From Zeus faber (lineage: Eukaryota; Chordata; Actinopteri; Zeiformes; Zeidae): a stretch of DNA of 64,000 nucleotides. Under the pieces are notes generated by a model. That model saw nothing but the letters and a program-made list of their open reading frames with translations, was not told the origin of the DNA and ran no database searches. The stretch's first letter is position 1. Each line of letters begins with the position of its first letter. Below, one piece after another: positions 32,913 to 44,588 of the stretch. Made by a program: the position numbers and the translations under genes. The stretch spans positions 17,949,458-18,013,457 of the forward strand of contig OY482848.1 in assembly GCA_960531495.1 (NCBI GenBank), written 5' to 3'.

Positions 32913-33465
32913 GAAAGATGAACTGTAATCGCTGAACTGCATTCTCACATAGGCCCCCTTCCGGCCATCCAGGTGCATGAGCGTGGTGTGCAGTACCTGG
33001 GAGACCGCATCATCTGTGGATCTGTTCTGCCGGTACGTGAACTGTCCAAGGTGCGGGGGTGGGAGGCGCAGATATAATCCTTAATCAGCCTCTCGAAACA
33101 CTTCATGACCACCGAGGTGAGGGCCACGGGACGGTAGTCATTCAGGCAGGCAGGAGAGGCGATCTTCGGGAGAGGAACGACGGTGGACCTCTTGAAGCAG
33201 GACAGGACCACTGATTCAGCCAGGGCGATGTGGAATATTGTAATGAACACCGGAGCTAGCTGGTTAGAACAGGTTTTCAGTACTCAGCCAGATATGCCGT
33301 CTGGGCGCGCAGCTTTCCTGGTGTTCACCTGCATCAGAGCATTCCTGACCTTGTGCACGGACACTGAGAGTGCGCGCTCATCCCTAGTGGTGTAACTCCA
33401 ATTAGCCGGCGAGCTAGCAGACTCAAACCGCGCATAAAAGGAGTTCTGAGGCTGTGGGCTTAACA
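32895..33465 (-). pseudogene. Second Rex1-like LINE piece: linker and RT start
   Basis: Reverse-strand frames give NSFYARFESASSP and ALSVSVHKVRNALMQVNTRK (33284-33460), then STVVPLPKIASPACLNDYRP (32945-33250) and a damaged FSDYSSSFITIV (32890-32930). The DNA is closely similar to 31540-32060 of the neighbouring copy. It covers only the linker and the first RT blocks, then joins endonuclease sequence of the other copy. Confidence 0.8.
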
Positions 33466-33499
33466 CAGGGACTCGGGAGGGAAAGGGAACCATGCTGTC

Positions 33500-33890
33500 A
33501 TCTGCAGTCGGTGTTAGACCACGCCCTGTGGTCCGCCACACACTTCAGACCCTCACACCCAGTACACAACCTCTTCCAACTCCTCCCCTCTGTAAGGCAC
33601 TATAGAGCACTGTATGCAAAAAGAACCAGACACAACAACAATTTCTTTCCGCAGGCCATCACTCTGATAAACACTTAAATCAGTCACACAATGTCATATC
33701 AATCCCGTGAAATAATCCTGGAACACTAAAGAGCCTCTGTACCTACACATTTTAAATTATTTATTTAGTGTTTTAAATACATTTTTTTAAATGTACATAT
33801 CATCATTGACAGTATAAATCCAAGCACATTGTATATTGTACACATGGATATGCTCGTGTCCATCTACCTCATGTTTATAAAGAAACCATA
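33500..33890 (+). repeat. LINE 3' end (C-terminus and tail), forward strand
   Basis: The frame 33454-33678 ends ALYAKRTRHNNNFFPQAITL, then INT and a stop. This is the usual end of fish CR1/L2/Rex-type LINEs. An AT-rich 3' UTR follows. It faces the reverse-strand LINE pieces to its left. Confidence 0.65.
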
Positions 33891-33899
33891 TTTAGGGGA

Positions 33900-35780
33900 T
33901 CAGCACAATTGCGCAATATAAAAGCCAAAAGTGTGGTACAGGCGCTGTCTCAGGTCATCTCCCGAGTCGGGATTCAGAAGGAAATCCTGACACCGGGCAC
34001 TACCTTTATGTCAGGTACACTTTGGGAACTTTACGAGTTACTGGGCTTCCGCTCAATTCTGACCAGTGTTTACCATCCCCAGACCGACGGTCTGGTTGAG
34101 TGCTTTAATAAACAGTGAAAAACATGATTTGAAAGTTTGTTCATGACGATAGCCGTAATTGGGCAAGTGGTTGGACCCCCTGATGTTTGCGGTGCGGAAG
34201 GTTCCCAAGATCTCCACAGGATTTTGTCCCTTTGAATTCCTCTTTGGCAGGAGACTCCGGGGGGTACTAGAACTAATGAAAGAAAATTGCGAGGAAGGTC
34301 CTAGTACCAATAAGAATGAGATACAGTATGTTATGGACCTGTCCATTGTTATGGTGAGGGGAAATTTACACGCGTTGATTTGGCTGTTATCACGGCAGAG
34401 TTTTCTCCGTGCTCAGGAACATCAGCACCTCTTATATATAACAGGGGGGCTCAGCTCAGACAATTCGCACCGGGAGACAAGGTGTTAGTGTTGCTTCCTA
34501 CGTCCAGCTCTAAATTGCTTGCAAAGTGGCAAGGGACTTTTGTGGTCACATGGCAGGCTGGCGAGGTGAATTATGATGTCGAACGCAGCAACACAGATTT
34601 ATCACCTGAACCTCTTAAAAGAATGGAGGGAGAGGGCAACGGTGGCTCTGGTCACACCGGTCATTGAGCGGGATGAGTTGGAGCCGGAGGTTCAAAAAGC
34701 GGCCGATAATATGGCAGCCCTGTTAAGTGACCATCTCTCTCCATCCCAGAGTGTGGAGGTGGCTGCACTTCCGCGTCACTTCTCTGTTGTTTTCTCCTCC
34801 CTGCCAGGCCTCACGTCCCTCATACACAACCATGTGGAGACGACGTGAATGTGCACTCTCAGCTGTATCGCCTGCCTGAACATAAACGCAAGATCGTGTA
34901 GGCAGAATTAGACGCCATGCTGGACATGGGTGTGATATAGGAGTCCACGGGTGACTGGTCTAGTCCCATCATTCTGGTGGGTAAGCCCAATGGGTCTGTC
35001 CAGTTCTGCGTAGACTACCGAAAGGTGAACGCAGTGTCAAAGTTCGACATCTACCCGATGTCCCGGGTCGATGAACTTCTCAACCGATTAGGTACAGCTC
35101 GTTTTATCACGACACTGGATTTAACAAAGGGCTACTGGTAGATTCCTGTGTCTCAGGAGTCCAAGGAAAAATCGGCGTTCTGCACTCCGTTCGGGTTGTA
35201 CAACTTTCACACACTTCCGTTCAGGTTGTTCGGTGCCGAAACCACCTTTCAGAGACTCGTTGACCTCGTCCTGGATCTGCATGTAGCATATGCAGCGGCC
35301 TACCTAGATGATGTAATAATTAACAGTGACACCTGGGAGGGGCATAAGCAGAATGTGGGGGCAGTGCCTGAGTCCCTGAGGTGGGCTGGGCTTACAGCAC
35401 ACCCAAAGAAGTATGCCGTAGGACGGAGGGAGGTATGGTATCTGGGGTACAACTTGGGTGTTGGCCTGGTGCGACCCCAGATTGATAAAACGCTGTCACA
35501 AACACGCCCCAAGACCAAAACGGAGGTGAAGCAGTTCTTGGGCTTATCCCATGAGGTGGGCCATTGGTTCACTCCGCTATTACCTCCTGGGATGTGCTTT
35601 CCCCCTCTATTTGGACCATGCCCCGCAGCAGTGGCTCCACCGCATATCACCCGGTGGTACCTTGCTCTCCGGCCCTTTAACTTCCGGGTGGTCCATAGAA
35701 GACTGTTGCCCGTCGACTTTCTCTCTCGCTCTGGGGGGGGGCGTTGGCTGGATAACGGCCCAAGTCGGGCGGTGGGGGTA
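33900..35780 (+). mobile_element. Gmr1-like Gypsy pol: integrase, then RT, then RNase H end
   Basis: Order along the strand: integrase core end (33909-34118, AKSVVQALSQVISRVGIQKE, SVYHPQTDGLVECFNKQ; the core Asp block reads TPGTTF), then FCPFEFLFGRRLRGVLELMK. The integrase C-terminus follows (LLPTSSSKLLAKWQGTFVVT, IYHLNLLKEW, 34490-34640). RT is at 34860-35540 (LYRLPEHKRKIV, SVQFCVDYRKVNAVSKFDIY, FRLFGAETTFQRLVD, AAAYLDDVIINSDTW, with YLDD intact). The RNase H end follows (RYYLLGCAFPLYLDHAPQQW, VDFLSRSGGG). RNase H is mostly deleted at about 35560. Stops at 34118, 34900 and 35141 inactivate it. The same unusual order is seen at 22405-24690. Confidence 0.88.
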
Positions 35781-36071
35781 TGTGGGCGGACCAAGGTCCT
35801 AGATAAGCTGCGGCTGCGAATGGCAGCATGGCTCCCGTTTGTCTGTCTTGCAGAGGGGATCGGCGCACAAACTCATCAGCCGACCAGCAGCCAGAACGGG
35901 ACACCATTCTTCCCGTGCCCGAAATCATTATTCTTTATTATTTATACTTATGGTCAGCGAGCCATTTCGTTCATCGTTATAAAAATAAAAATCTGGCCAT
36001 GTTGGCAAACCACGGCCAGAAGGACTCTGTCTCCCTGACTAAACTCCTACCTGTGGGTCGAGACTCCTACA
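35781..36071 (+). repeat. 3' LTR of the forward Gmr1-like element
   Basis: It starts TGTGGGCGGACCAAGG after a purine-rich gggcggtgggggta, and ends CTGTGGGTCGAGACTCCTACA at 36071. The near-terminal block gccagaaggactctgtctcc is the inverse of the LTR ends at 1141, 21088 and 60854. At 291 bp it matches the solo LTR at 26382. An AATAAAAAT-like signal lies at about 35979-35990. Confidence 0.8.
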
Positions 36072-36139
36072 AAATATTAAATATATTGCTGTTTTTTTAT
36101 ATACATACTTTTTATATATTATATCTGCAGAGTAGTTCA

Positions 36140-36285
36140 GCTTTGTTCTGAATTGTTGTCCTTGTTTTAGCTGTATCTCTATTCTGTGTAGAGCAAGGGA
36201 AAAAAACACAGTCAAATACCTTGTATGTGTACACATACTTGGCCAATAAAGCTGATTCTGATTCTGACTCTGATTCAGGCTGCTT
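36140..36285 (+). repeat. LINE 3' tail with gattct repeats
   Basis: The sequence ttggccaataaagctgattc followed by tgattctgactctgattc is a common end of fish LINEs. It includes AATAAA, and no coding part precedes it. Confidence 0.6.
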
Positions 36286-36382
36286 GCCAAAATAGAGTGA
36301 CTCGAGTCAATGTGCTCTCTCCGTCCCTCTGAGCTGTTTAACTATAAATAATGACAAGAGCTATGTAGTGCTTAGCCTGAAA

Positions 36383-36715
36383 CTTTTAACCTGTGCTGCC
36401 TGCATGCTTGGAATAGAGAACAGGGTATTTGTATGCCATTGCATTTCAGACAGAGTTAATCTGCAAGTGGAGTTCAACTTCTCATCCTGCAAAGCCACTC
36501 TTTATTGATCATCTAGAACGACTTCCAATACTGTAACTATGTCCTTTGGATGACCTGTGGGATGAAAAGAGCAGATCTTTTTTGTTATACAAAGCTGCTA
36601 CCAATCCCACTCTTTGGAGAACGATCTCACCATGTTTTGATCTATAAACTAATTATCATTACTTCTCCAAGAGGGGGAGAATCACCAACATAGAAACAAC
36701 ATGTACTGATCGTTA
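36383..36715 (+). repeat. Unnamed dispersed repeat, copy 1
   Basis: About 330 bp match 54400-54755 in the same orientation: gtatttgtatgcca.tgcat, gacagagtta, ggagttcaacttctcatcctgca or variant, gacctgtgg, ggtctataaac-like, and gggggagaatcacca near the end. The gggggaga stretch near the right end resembles a polypurine tract. I do not recognise the family. Confidence 0.65.
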
Positions 36716-37309
36716 TACTGTTGCCGTTATCTAGAGAAAGGTTTTTAAGAACACTCCCATTTCACATTAGTTTAACATAATTTGAGCATCTTGGTTTCTA
36801 TGTTAAATTCTAAGGATCTGGTGATAATTATAACAATTTAGAGAACACCTAGACAAAATAACGCCTTTACCCAAGAATTTGCTGAGCTATTATCTTATTT
36901 TATGTAAAAATATGCCCCAGCGAGACTTTGTTGCTGATTTTATGGAGGTTCTTGGCTCTTTTAACTCAATCAAGCATTAAAAGAACCTGCACATTCTAAG
37001 GGGCCCTTGACTTAGTACTGTGCAGTGGTCTCAGCCCTGACAACATTGAGATAAAGGAGAATCTGTGTGTTTGATCACAAAGCGGTTTTATTCAATGTGG
37101 TCCCAAATATCTATTACTCAGAACAATCCTGTCCGCCGCCTGGGATTTTAGCTCTATGTCAGTGAGCAAGTTTTCTGAGCTTTTCAGTGCTGCTGCTTTG
37201 CCTTTAACTGCCTTTTATCCAGATTTTAACACATAAAAGCTTGTCTCCCATTTTAATGCCACAAATCTGACTGTGCTGGTCTCTGTCGCCCCACACAAAG
37301 ACAAAAAGG
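36716..37309. other. No feature recognised
   Basis: AT-rich sequence with no coding motif or repeat family recognised. Confidence 0.45.
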
Positions 37310-37910
37310 TAAAATAAAACATCGCTGCCCTGGATAAATGAATCCACCCAGGAACTAAAGAAAGACTGGAGGAGAAAGCAACGGAAATGAAAGAAGAGTG
37401 GTTTACAAGTATTTCTTGAGATCTGGAAAGACGCTATGCGCTACTATCAAAGGGCAGTTAAAGAAGCAAGAGCAACTTTATTCTCTAACCTGATTGTTGC
37501 ATTCGAACCCCAGAATTTAATTTAAGGTAATAGACTCCATCACCCCCCCCCCCGCCCCCCTTCTTTCTGAGGCCTCACCAGAGGTGTGTGAGGAATTTTT
37601 GAATTTTTTTGCGAATGAAGCTTAGAATACAAGACATCAAATTACTCCCCCTGACCAAGTTATACTGTACATGCTTTAAGGGTCATTGACAGTTATTTTA
37701 ACAATTTTGAACGCGTGTCACTCTCGTTTTTATTTGAAACTCTATACCACATGAAATCATCCACGTGCAGCCTTGACATTATCACCACCACATTTCTAAA
37801 AGAGGTGATTGACACAATTCGACCCAGTATATTATCATTTAAAAATGGTTCACTGGAAAAAAGGCATTTTTCCTTATTTTTTTAAACATACTGTGGTCCC
37901 TCTTTTACAC

Positions 37911-38130
37911 TGCGTTCCAAACTATTATGCAAATGATATTTTTCTCTTATTTTCCTAAATATTCGATGCAAATGACAGTCAGTATAATTTTCAAGTCAAC
38001 TGTTAGGATATAATTAAAATGTTATTGAACAAACCTCCCAATGATAACAGTATTGTTTTCAAAAATAAAAAACTCAAAAAGCACTGTTCCAAATTATTAT
38101 GCACAACAGAGTTTCAAAACATTTTATAGG
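37911..38130 (-). mobile_element. TcMar-ISRm11-like terminal fragment
   Basis: It starts tgcgttccaaactattatgc, the outer terminal repeat, and reaches the inner repeat ctgttccaaattattatgca at 38085-38104. The body is the inverse of 21960-22180. It stops after ttttatagg, so only one end is present. It sits inside an L2 LINE. Confidence 0.75.
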
Positions 38131-39239
38131 TTATCCTTTTTAGCAGCTGACAGAGAGGAAGGTGCTTTGACGCTGTAGATCAAGCCGTTTTAATTGACCT
38201 TCTTAAAACCTGGGTTGGCATCAACGACACTGCACTTGGCTGGTTTGATTCCTACCGTTTAGAAAGAACCTTTGCGGTCTCCATAGGTAACTACTCGTCC
38301 TTTACAACTCACATGACCTGCAGTGTGCCGCAAGGTTCTATTTTACCTCCAATTCTCTCTCATCATGTCTCTTTTCATTTCTACGCAGTCCACACACAGA
38401 TATAAACTTCCTCTGAAACCTGGTGACCCAAACCGCCTCGCTGCTGCTGTAGATTGTCTCAATGATATCAACTGTTGGATGGCACATCATTTTCTTCAGC
38501 TCAATAACTCAAAATCAGAACTCCCCTTCACTCAACTTCACTCCCCCAAATTCTTCCAGTCAAATTGTGAGTGGCTTTGGCACTCTGTCCCCAAATGTGA
38601 AGTCTGTTGCCAGAAACTTGGGAGTACAATTTGACTCTGACCTAAACGTTGATTGATTGATTGATCCTGGCCTCTCTACGTTGGCCCCCCGTTCGGTTCA
38701 GAATTGATATTAAGATTTTACTGATCACTTTTAAAGCACGTCTGGGTCTGACTCCAAGCTACATAAAAGATATGTTGATCCCATATGTGCCAGTGCGCAG
38801 CCTCAGATCATCAGGCAGGGCCCTTCTGGCTAACCCGTCGAGCTAACCCTCACCCTAGACACAAAACTAAAGGTGACCGTGCCTTTTTTGTCAGGGCCCC
38901 TCGCCTTTGGAAACGACCTGCCTGACGAGATACGGCTGGCAGAATCATTCGCTTCTTTTAAATCACTTCTCAAACCGTTTTTTATAGAGATACTTTTATG
39001 TGATGTCGCCCCCTTTCTTTGTACATTTTTTTCAACTTATTTATTTAATTGTATTTCTTTCGTTTTTTATTTATATTTCTTATTATCTTATTGTATTTAT
39101 TTTTATTGTCTCTTTATCGGCTTTTGCAATTTAATAAATTGATTCTATTCCTGTTTATTAATGTTCCTTTGCCTTTTAAATTCATGATCTGAGCGCTCTG
39201 CTTTTATTTTATCTGTCAAAGCACTTTGTAAACTGTGTT

Positions 39240-39300
39240 AAGGTGGTGCTATACAAATAAAGCTATTTATTTATTTATTTGTTTGTTTGTTTGTTTGTTT
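39240..39300. repeat. (TTTA)n/(TTTG)n tail repeat
   Basis: The L2 tail passes into tandem ttta and gttt units. Confidence 0.85.
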
Positions 39301-39472
39301 ATACTATTGACACTACACAACTTTCTCTTTGTGATCGGGAATCTCACACTACCTGACTGATCAGCAACAGGTCTCCAAACTGTGTTTTGTCACAAAAACA
39401 CACATGAGAAGTGACACAATAGCTGAAATAACTGGTAGTGTGTGTGTGACTGTGATGAGTCCACCTATTTAT

Positions 39473-39478
39473 GTGTAT

Positions 39479-39570
<92 letters not shown>
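39473..39570. repeat. (GT)n microsatellite
   Basis: About 45 gt units, with gtat interruptions at the left edge. The long His-Thr/Cys-Val open frames here are artefacts. Confidence 0.95.
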
Positions 39571-39571
<1 letters not shown>

Positions 39572-39899
39572 GCATCTCAAGAACAGAGAAGCGGGGAGCC
39601 TGCGGAGCAACACCCACGCATGACCCAGAGGTGCGCAAACCAGTCCCAGAGAGCACAAAATGACCCCACACCCCTGAAGCTATCCAGCCTGGTTCTCCAG
39701 GGCTGGGAAATCGCCTTGACAAGGTGAAAGGGGAATAGGCGAATAGGCAAAATAATTGTTCACAAAGAGTAAAACAAGGTTTCATTGATTCATTTCTTGC
39801 ACTGAACTATAACTTTTATGCATTCTATGTATCTGTATTTTTTAACTTTATGCATTCTATGTCCTTTTATAATGTATTTCTTTGCACTTGGTCCTCATG

Positions 39900-40240
39900 C
39901 TTTTTATGTTTTATTTAAAGCACTTTGAATTGCCTTTTTTCAAAAATTAGCTATACAAATAAACTTGCATTGCCTTGCTTTACAACCCACCCACCCATGC
40001 AGGCTTAAACCGGGACGCGGGCGCCAGGCGCAGGCACAACTGAAACAATGCAGCGGACCGGGCAGGGGCCACGTGGATCCCATCCCAGACCAGTCCATGC
40101 TCCAGTTCCCCGGGCAGCCAGGTGCCACGACGGGGGTCCGCACCCCCCGGATGGAAATCGGCACACAGTGAGCCGGCACCAAGCACACCCGGCCAGGCTC
40201 CACCCGGCTAGGCTCTGTCCGTCATCATTCCAAGAGAACA
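39900..40240 (+). repeat. LINE tail followed by a GC-rich island
   Basis: 39916-39965 has a LINE-tail motif (aaagcactttgaattgcc, then ctatacaaataaac). 39975-40240 is abruptly GC-rich (gggacgcgggcgcc, cggaccgggcaggggcc), unlike both flanks. Open frames on both strands show no recognised motif, so I leave it unnamed. Confidence 0.5.
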
Positions 40241-42119
40241 TTGATAGTTCTTTCAGGTCAAGAAGCATCAGGCTGGAAGCTTTCCACTCGCCTTTTTACA
40301 AGGATTTGGAGGAGAAAATACTTCAGTGTGAATATGGTAGGAGGCATGGTACTATATCAGACACACAGCAATTGTTTGTGTTGTTTTGGCAGGACAAAGA
40401 ATTGAAAACCCATCTCCAAGCAACTTGCCCACTAGCTATATAATGGCATCAGAGTGCTTTTGTGGGGTTGCGAAACACCCCCTCCCGAGCTGGTGGAGTG
40501 CAGGGCATATATGCACAGCAAGGTTGACGACGTTGTGTCTATGTTTTGTGAGCCATTTGATCCGTGGACATTCTGAGTGACACCGAAGTACCGAAGCACT
40601 GAATTCCCTGCATAAAGTCTCGCTTGTACAGCGGGGGTGTTGGACGGCATTGAAGCCACTCTTTGTGTCCTCTCTGTAATATTTATGGGTAAGATGTCAA
40701 GGCGTAGCCAAGGATTGGACTGTGTTTGTGTTGGGACAAAAGGTTGACACTTCTACTATTTGTGCCCTGAAAAGGAGGAAAATCAATAAAGAAGCCTGGA
40801 TACAATTTACACTGTCTGGCATCTTTATGGAGAATTTGAATACATTGGAAAAGTGTGGACACATGCACAAAAGAGGAATTTTCACAAAGTTCTTAACCTT
40901 TGTTTCTGAGTCCATTTTTCAGTCCAACTGCTCTCCAGTCCATATTTCCTTTTCTTTTTCTTACAGGTGTCTAAAGAGGTAGGTTTTAGTTGTTCTTCTT
41001 AACAGGTAACATTACAGGTGAGCATTAACCAGATAAGTCTATTTTTAGGGTAAGTACACCAGGTAAGTATAATTCCTCTTTCACATCTCTCTTTATATGT
41101 CTAACTGAACGGGTTAAGTGCAAAGGTAAATATTTTTACAATAAACCAAAATCTGTAACAAAACCTGTTTCATGCATTAATAAACCATCTGTGTTCATTT
41201 GTATATTCCTTTAAACAATAGTCGACTTTGTTCTACACAAATGAAACAATTTCTGAATGAATGGATAAACACAAGTTATTTTTATAGTAGTATAAGTAAA
41301 CGAACCAGAAATTAACCAGGGGGGTTTAAATGCATGGGTCCAAATTTCGGTAAAAAACAAAATCTAACCCTGCCTCCGCAGTTGGTTTCCAGGTGTGGAT
41401 TCCAAAACTGTTCACAATCTAAATTTAATAAAATCAGATTTTTTTTTTTTTACCTTGTCGAAGGTAAACACATTTTTGGAAAGGTCCCCTTTTGTAGGTT
41501 AACATTGTAACCATGAATGAAATTCATACTGAGGCTATGACCCGATATCCCCATTCTCGCCCAACCTGGAATTTAACAGACCATTCAAGGAAAAAGCAAA
41601 CCCCCCCGACCTCCCTCTGGTGGCATTTTCATCAAGTAAGTTTTAGTCTTAGTGTACATATCTGTGCCCCCTCTTTCCTCATGCCCCCCCAAAGTCTGTG
41701 AAAATCTCCCCATTCAAATGAATTTGTTTTAAAATTTCGTCGTAAATGTGTGACACGAAAAAAGTCAGACAATTGTACTCCAGTACACAATTAAATAGAT
41801 TAATTGCCAAGTGAATGGCATTAAAATAATTGTAACAATCACCTCCAGTAAGGGAGAATCAATCCCATAATTTGCATGTTGTACACTAGGGGTTCAAACT
41901 TGAAAGATCTTTTTTCAGAGTCCCAATCCCCCAATGCCTTCACTGGCATTGGGGGGGAAAAAAAAGAAAATTAAGATAAATAATGTACTGTCTGTGTGTC
42001 GTATGTGTTTATTTTTTAAACATTATATATAACCAATATTTTTTAACACGTTTCTTTTTCGTTTTCGGAGTACCCCCTGCAGTGCCCCTGCAGTACCCCC
42101 ATTTGAGAAACACTGTTGT
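40241..42119. other. No feature recognised
   Basis: AT-rich sequence. The open frame at 40048-40443 and smaller ones show no domain. Short repeated aggtaa motifs occur at 40975-41075, and 41890-41960 is purine-rich. Confidence 0.45.
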
Positions 42120-42535
42120 ATCAGACCATGGTGGTACAGAGGGAGCTGAGCCACCAGACAAAGCTATAAATCTTGAGCTTAATATACATTCCTAGCCTCC
42201 TCTACGGTCATGAGATCGAAATAATGATCTGGGAGGACCTCAGAGTAGAGCAGCTGGTCATCAGGATTGCGAGGAGCCAGTTCAAGTGATTCGGGCCTCT
42301 GGTAAGGATGCCCCCTGGGAGACTCTGCTTGGAGGTGAACCAGACACATCCAACTTGGAGGAGACCCTGGGGCTGGACCCAGGATGTGCTGGAGGGATCA
42401 CATCTCCAAGCTGACTTGGGAAGGCCTCGGGTTTCCCCAGGAGGAGTTTGAGATGGCAGCGAAGCAAAGTCTGGGCTGCTTTGCTTTTCCTGTTGCCCCC
42501 TTGACCCTGACCTGGCTAAAATGATTTTTCTATCG
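42120..42535 (+). pseudogene. Rex3/RTE-type LINE 3' fragment
   Basis: The DNA follows the common fish RTE/Rex3 3' region: tacggtcatgag (YGHE block), gaggagccagttcaagtgat plus tcgggc (the SQLRWFGHL block), ggatgccccctgg (MPPG), then ggatgtgctggaggga.cac and ggaggagtttgagatgg (LEEVA block). Stops and indels break the frame. No gatg tail repeats are seen at the end, so the tail is lost. Confidence 0.7.
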
Positions 42536-43065
42536 ACCCCTTAAAGTGTTGTGCTTATGTTCGTATGTGCGTCCATGAAAAAGGAGTTGCAGTTTACAAG
42601 TCAGGTGCTGTAGCATTAGTAATATTATAGATTGTTGTGATATTGCACATTCTACATGAACTCTGCCAGGAGCTTAAAGTACCAATATGCAGCAGGCTAT
42701 ATCTGCTGTTGTACACTGAGCATTTGAAAGCAAAATGGTTATTGCACAATGTGTGGTATATTTAGCTGTAGAAAAATGTCATTACTGGCTGCTATAGGTT
42801 TTGCCTTGATTCTATAAATCCATAAGAATAATTTACTCTTTGTGAATAACTAAGGCTTGAAGTGATAATAATAATGAACATAAAGATCATCCTACACTTG
42901 GACCTGCGGTTCCACTGAGATTATTCAGTTGCTTTGGGCGGTTTCTGCATCCACTCGCAACCATATCTCCTAATGTAAGCTTTGCTCCTAATAAGGAGCC
43001 AGATCTAAAACCACTTGCAGCCGATGTGGTCAAACCAAGAGTAGAAACGTCAGCCACACCATGCA
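42536..43065. other. No feature recognised
   Basis: AT-rich sequence without a coding motif or recognised repeat. Confidence 0.45.
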
Positions 43066-43066
43066 G

Positions 43067-44580
<1,514 letters not shown>

Positions 44581-44588
44581 TATATTAC

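Larger units (their letters stand above)
37310..39300 (+). mobile_element. L2/Maui-type LINE, decayed, interrupted by an ISRm11 fragment
   Basis: 37340-37500 is the linker between endonuclease and RT (KDAMRYYQRAVKEARATLFS). 37740-37860 is the RT start (KSSTCSLD). After the inserted fragment, 38170-38350 gives FDAVDQAVLIDLLKTWVGIN and TCSVPQGSILPPIL. Then come LKPGDPNRLAAAVDCLNDIN and WMAHHFLQLNNSKSELPF (38400-38540), ARNLGVQFDSDLNV, LGLTPSYIKDMLIPYVPVRS (38745) and LPDEIRLAESFASFKSLLK (38915). The catalytic YADD block is damaged (FYAVHTQI). The 3' UTR ends aagcactttgtaaactgtgt plus a tgctatacaaataaagc motif, then (ttta)(tttg) repeats. Confidence 0.82.

Noticed and set aside
35148-36038. Continuous 296-residue frame as an intact gene
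   Set aside because: It is RT of a Gmr1-like element, bounded by a stop at 35141 and running through an RNase H deletion into the LTR.
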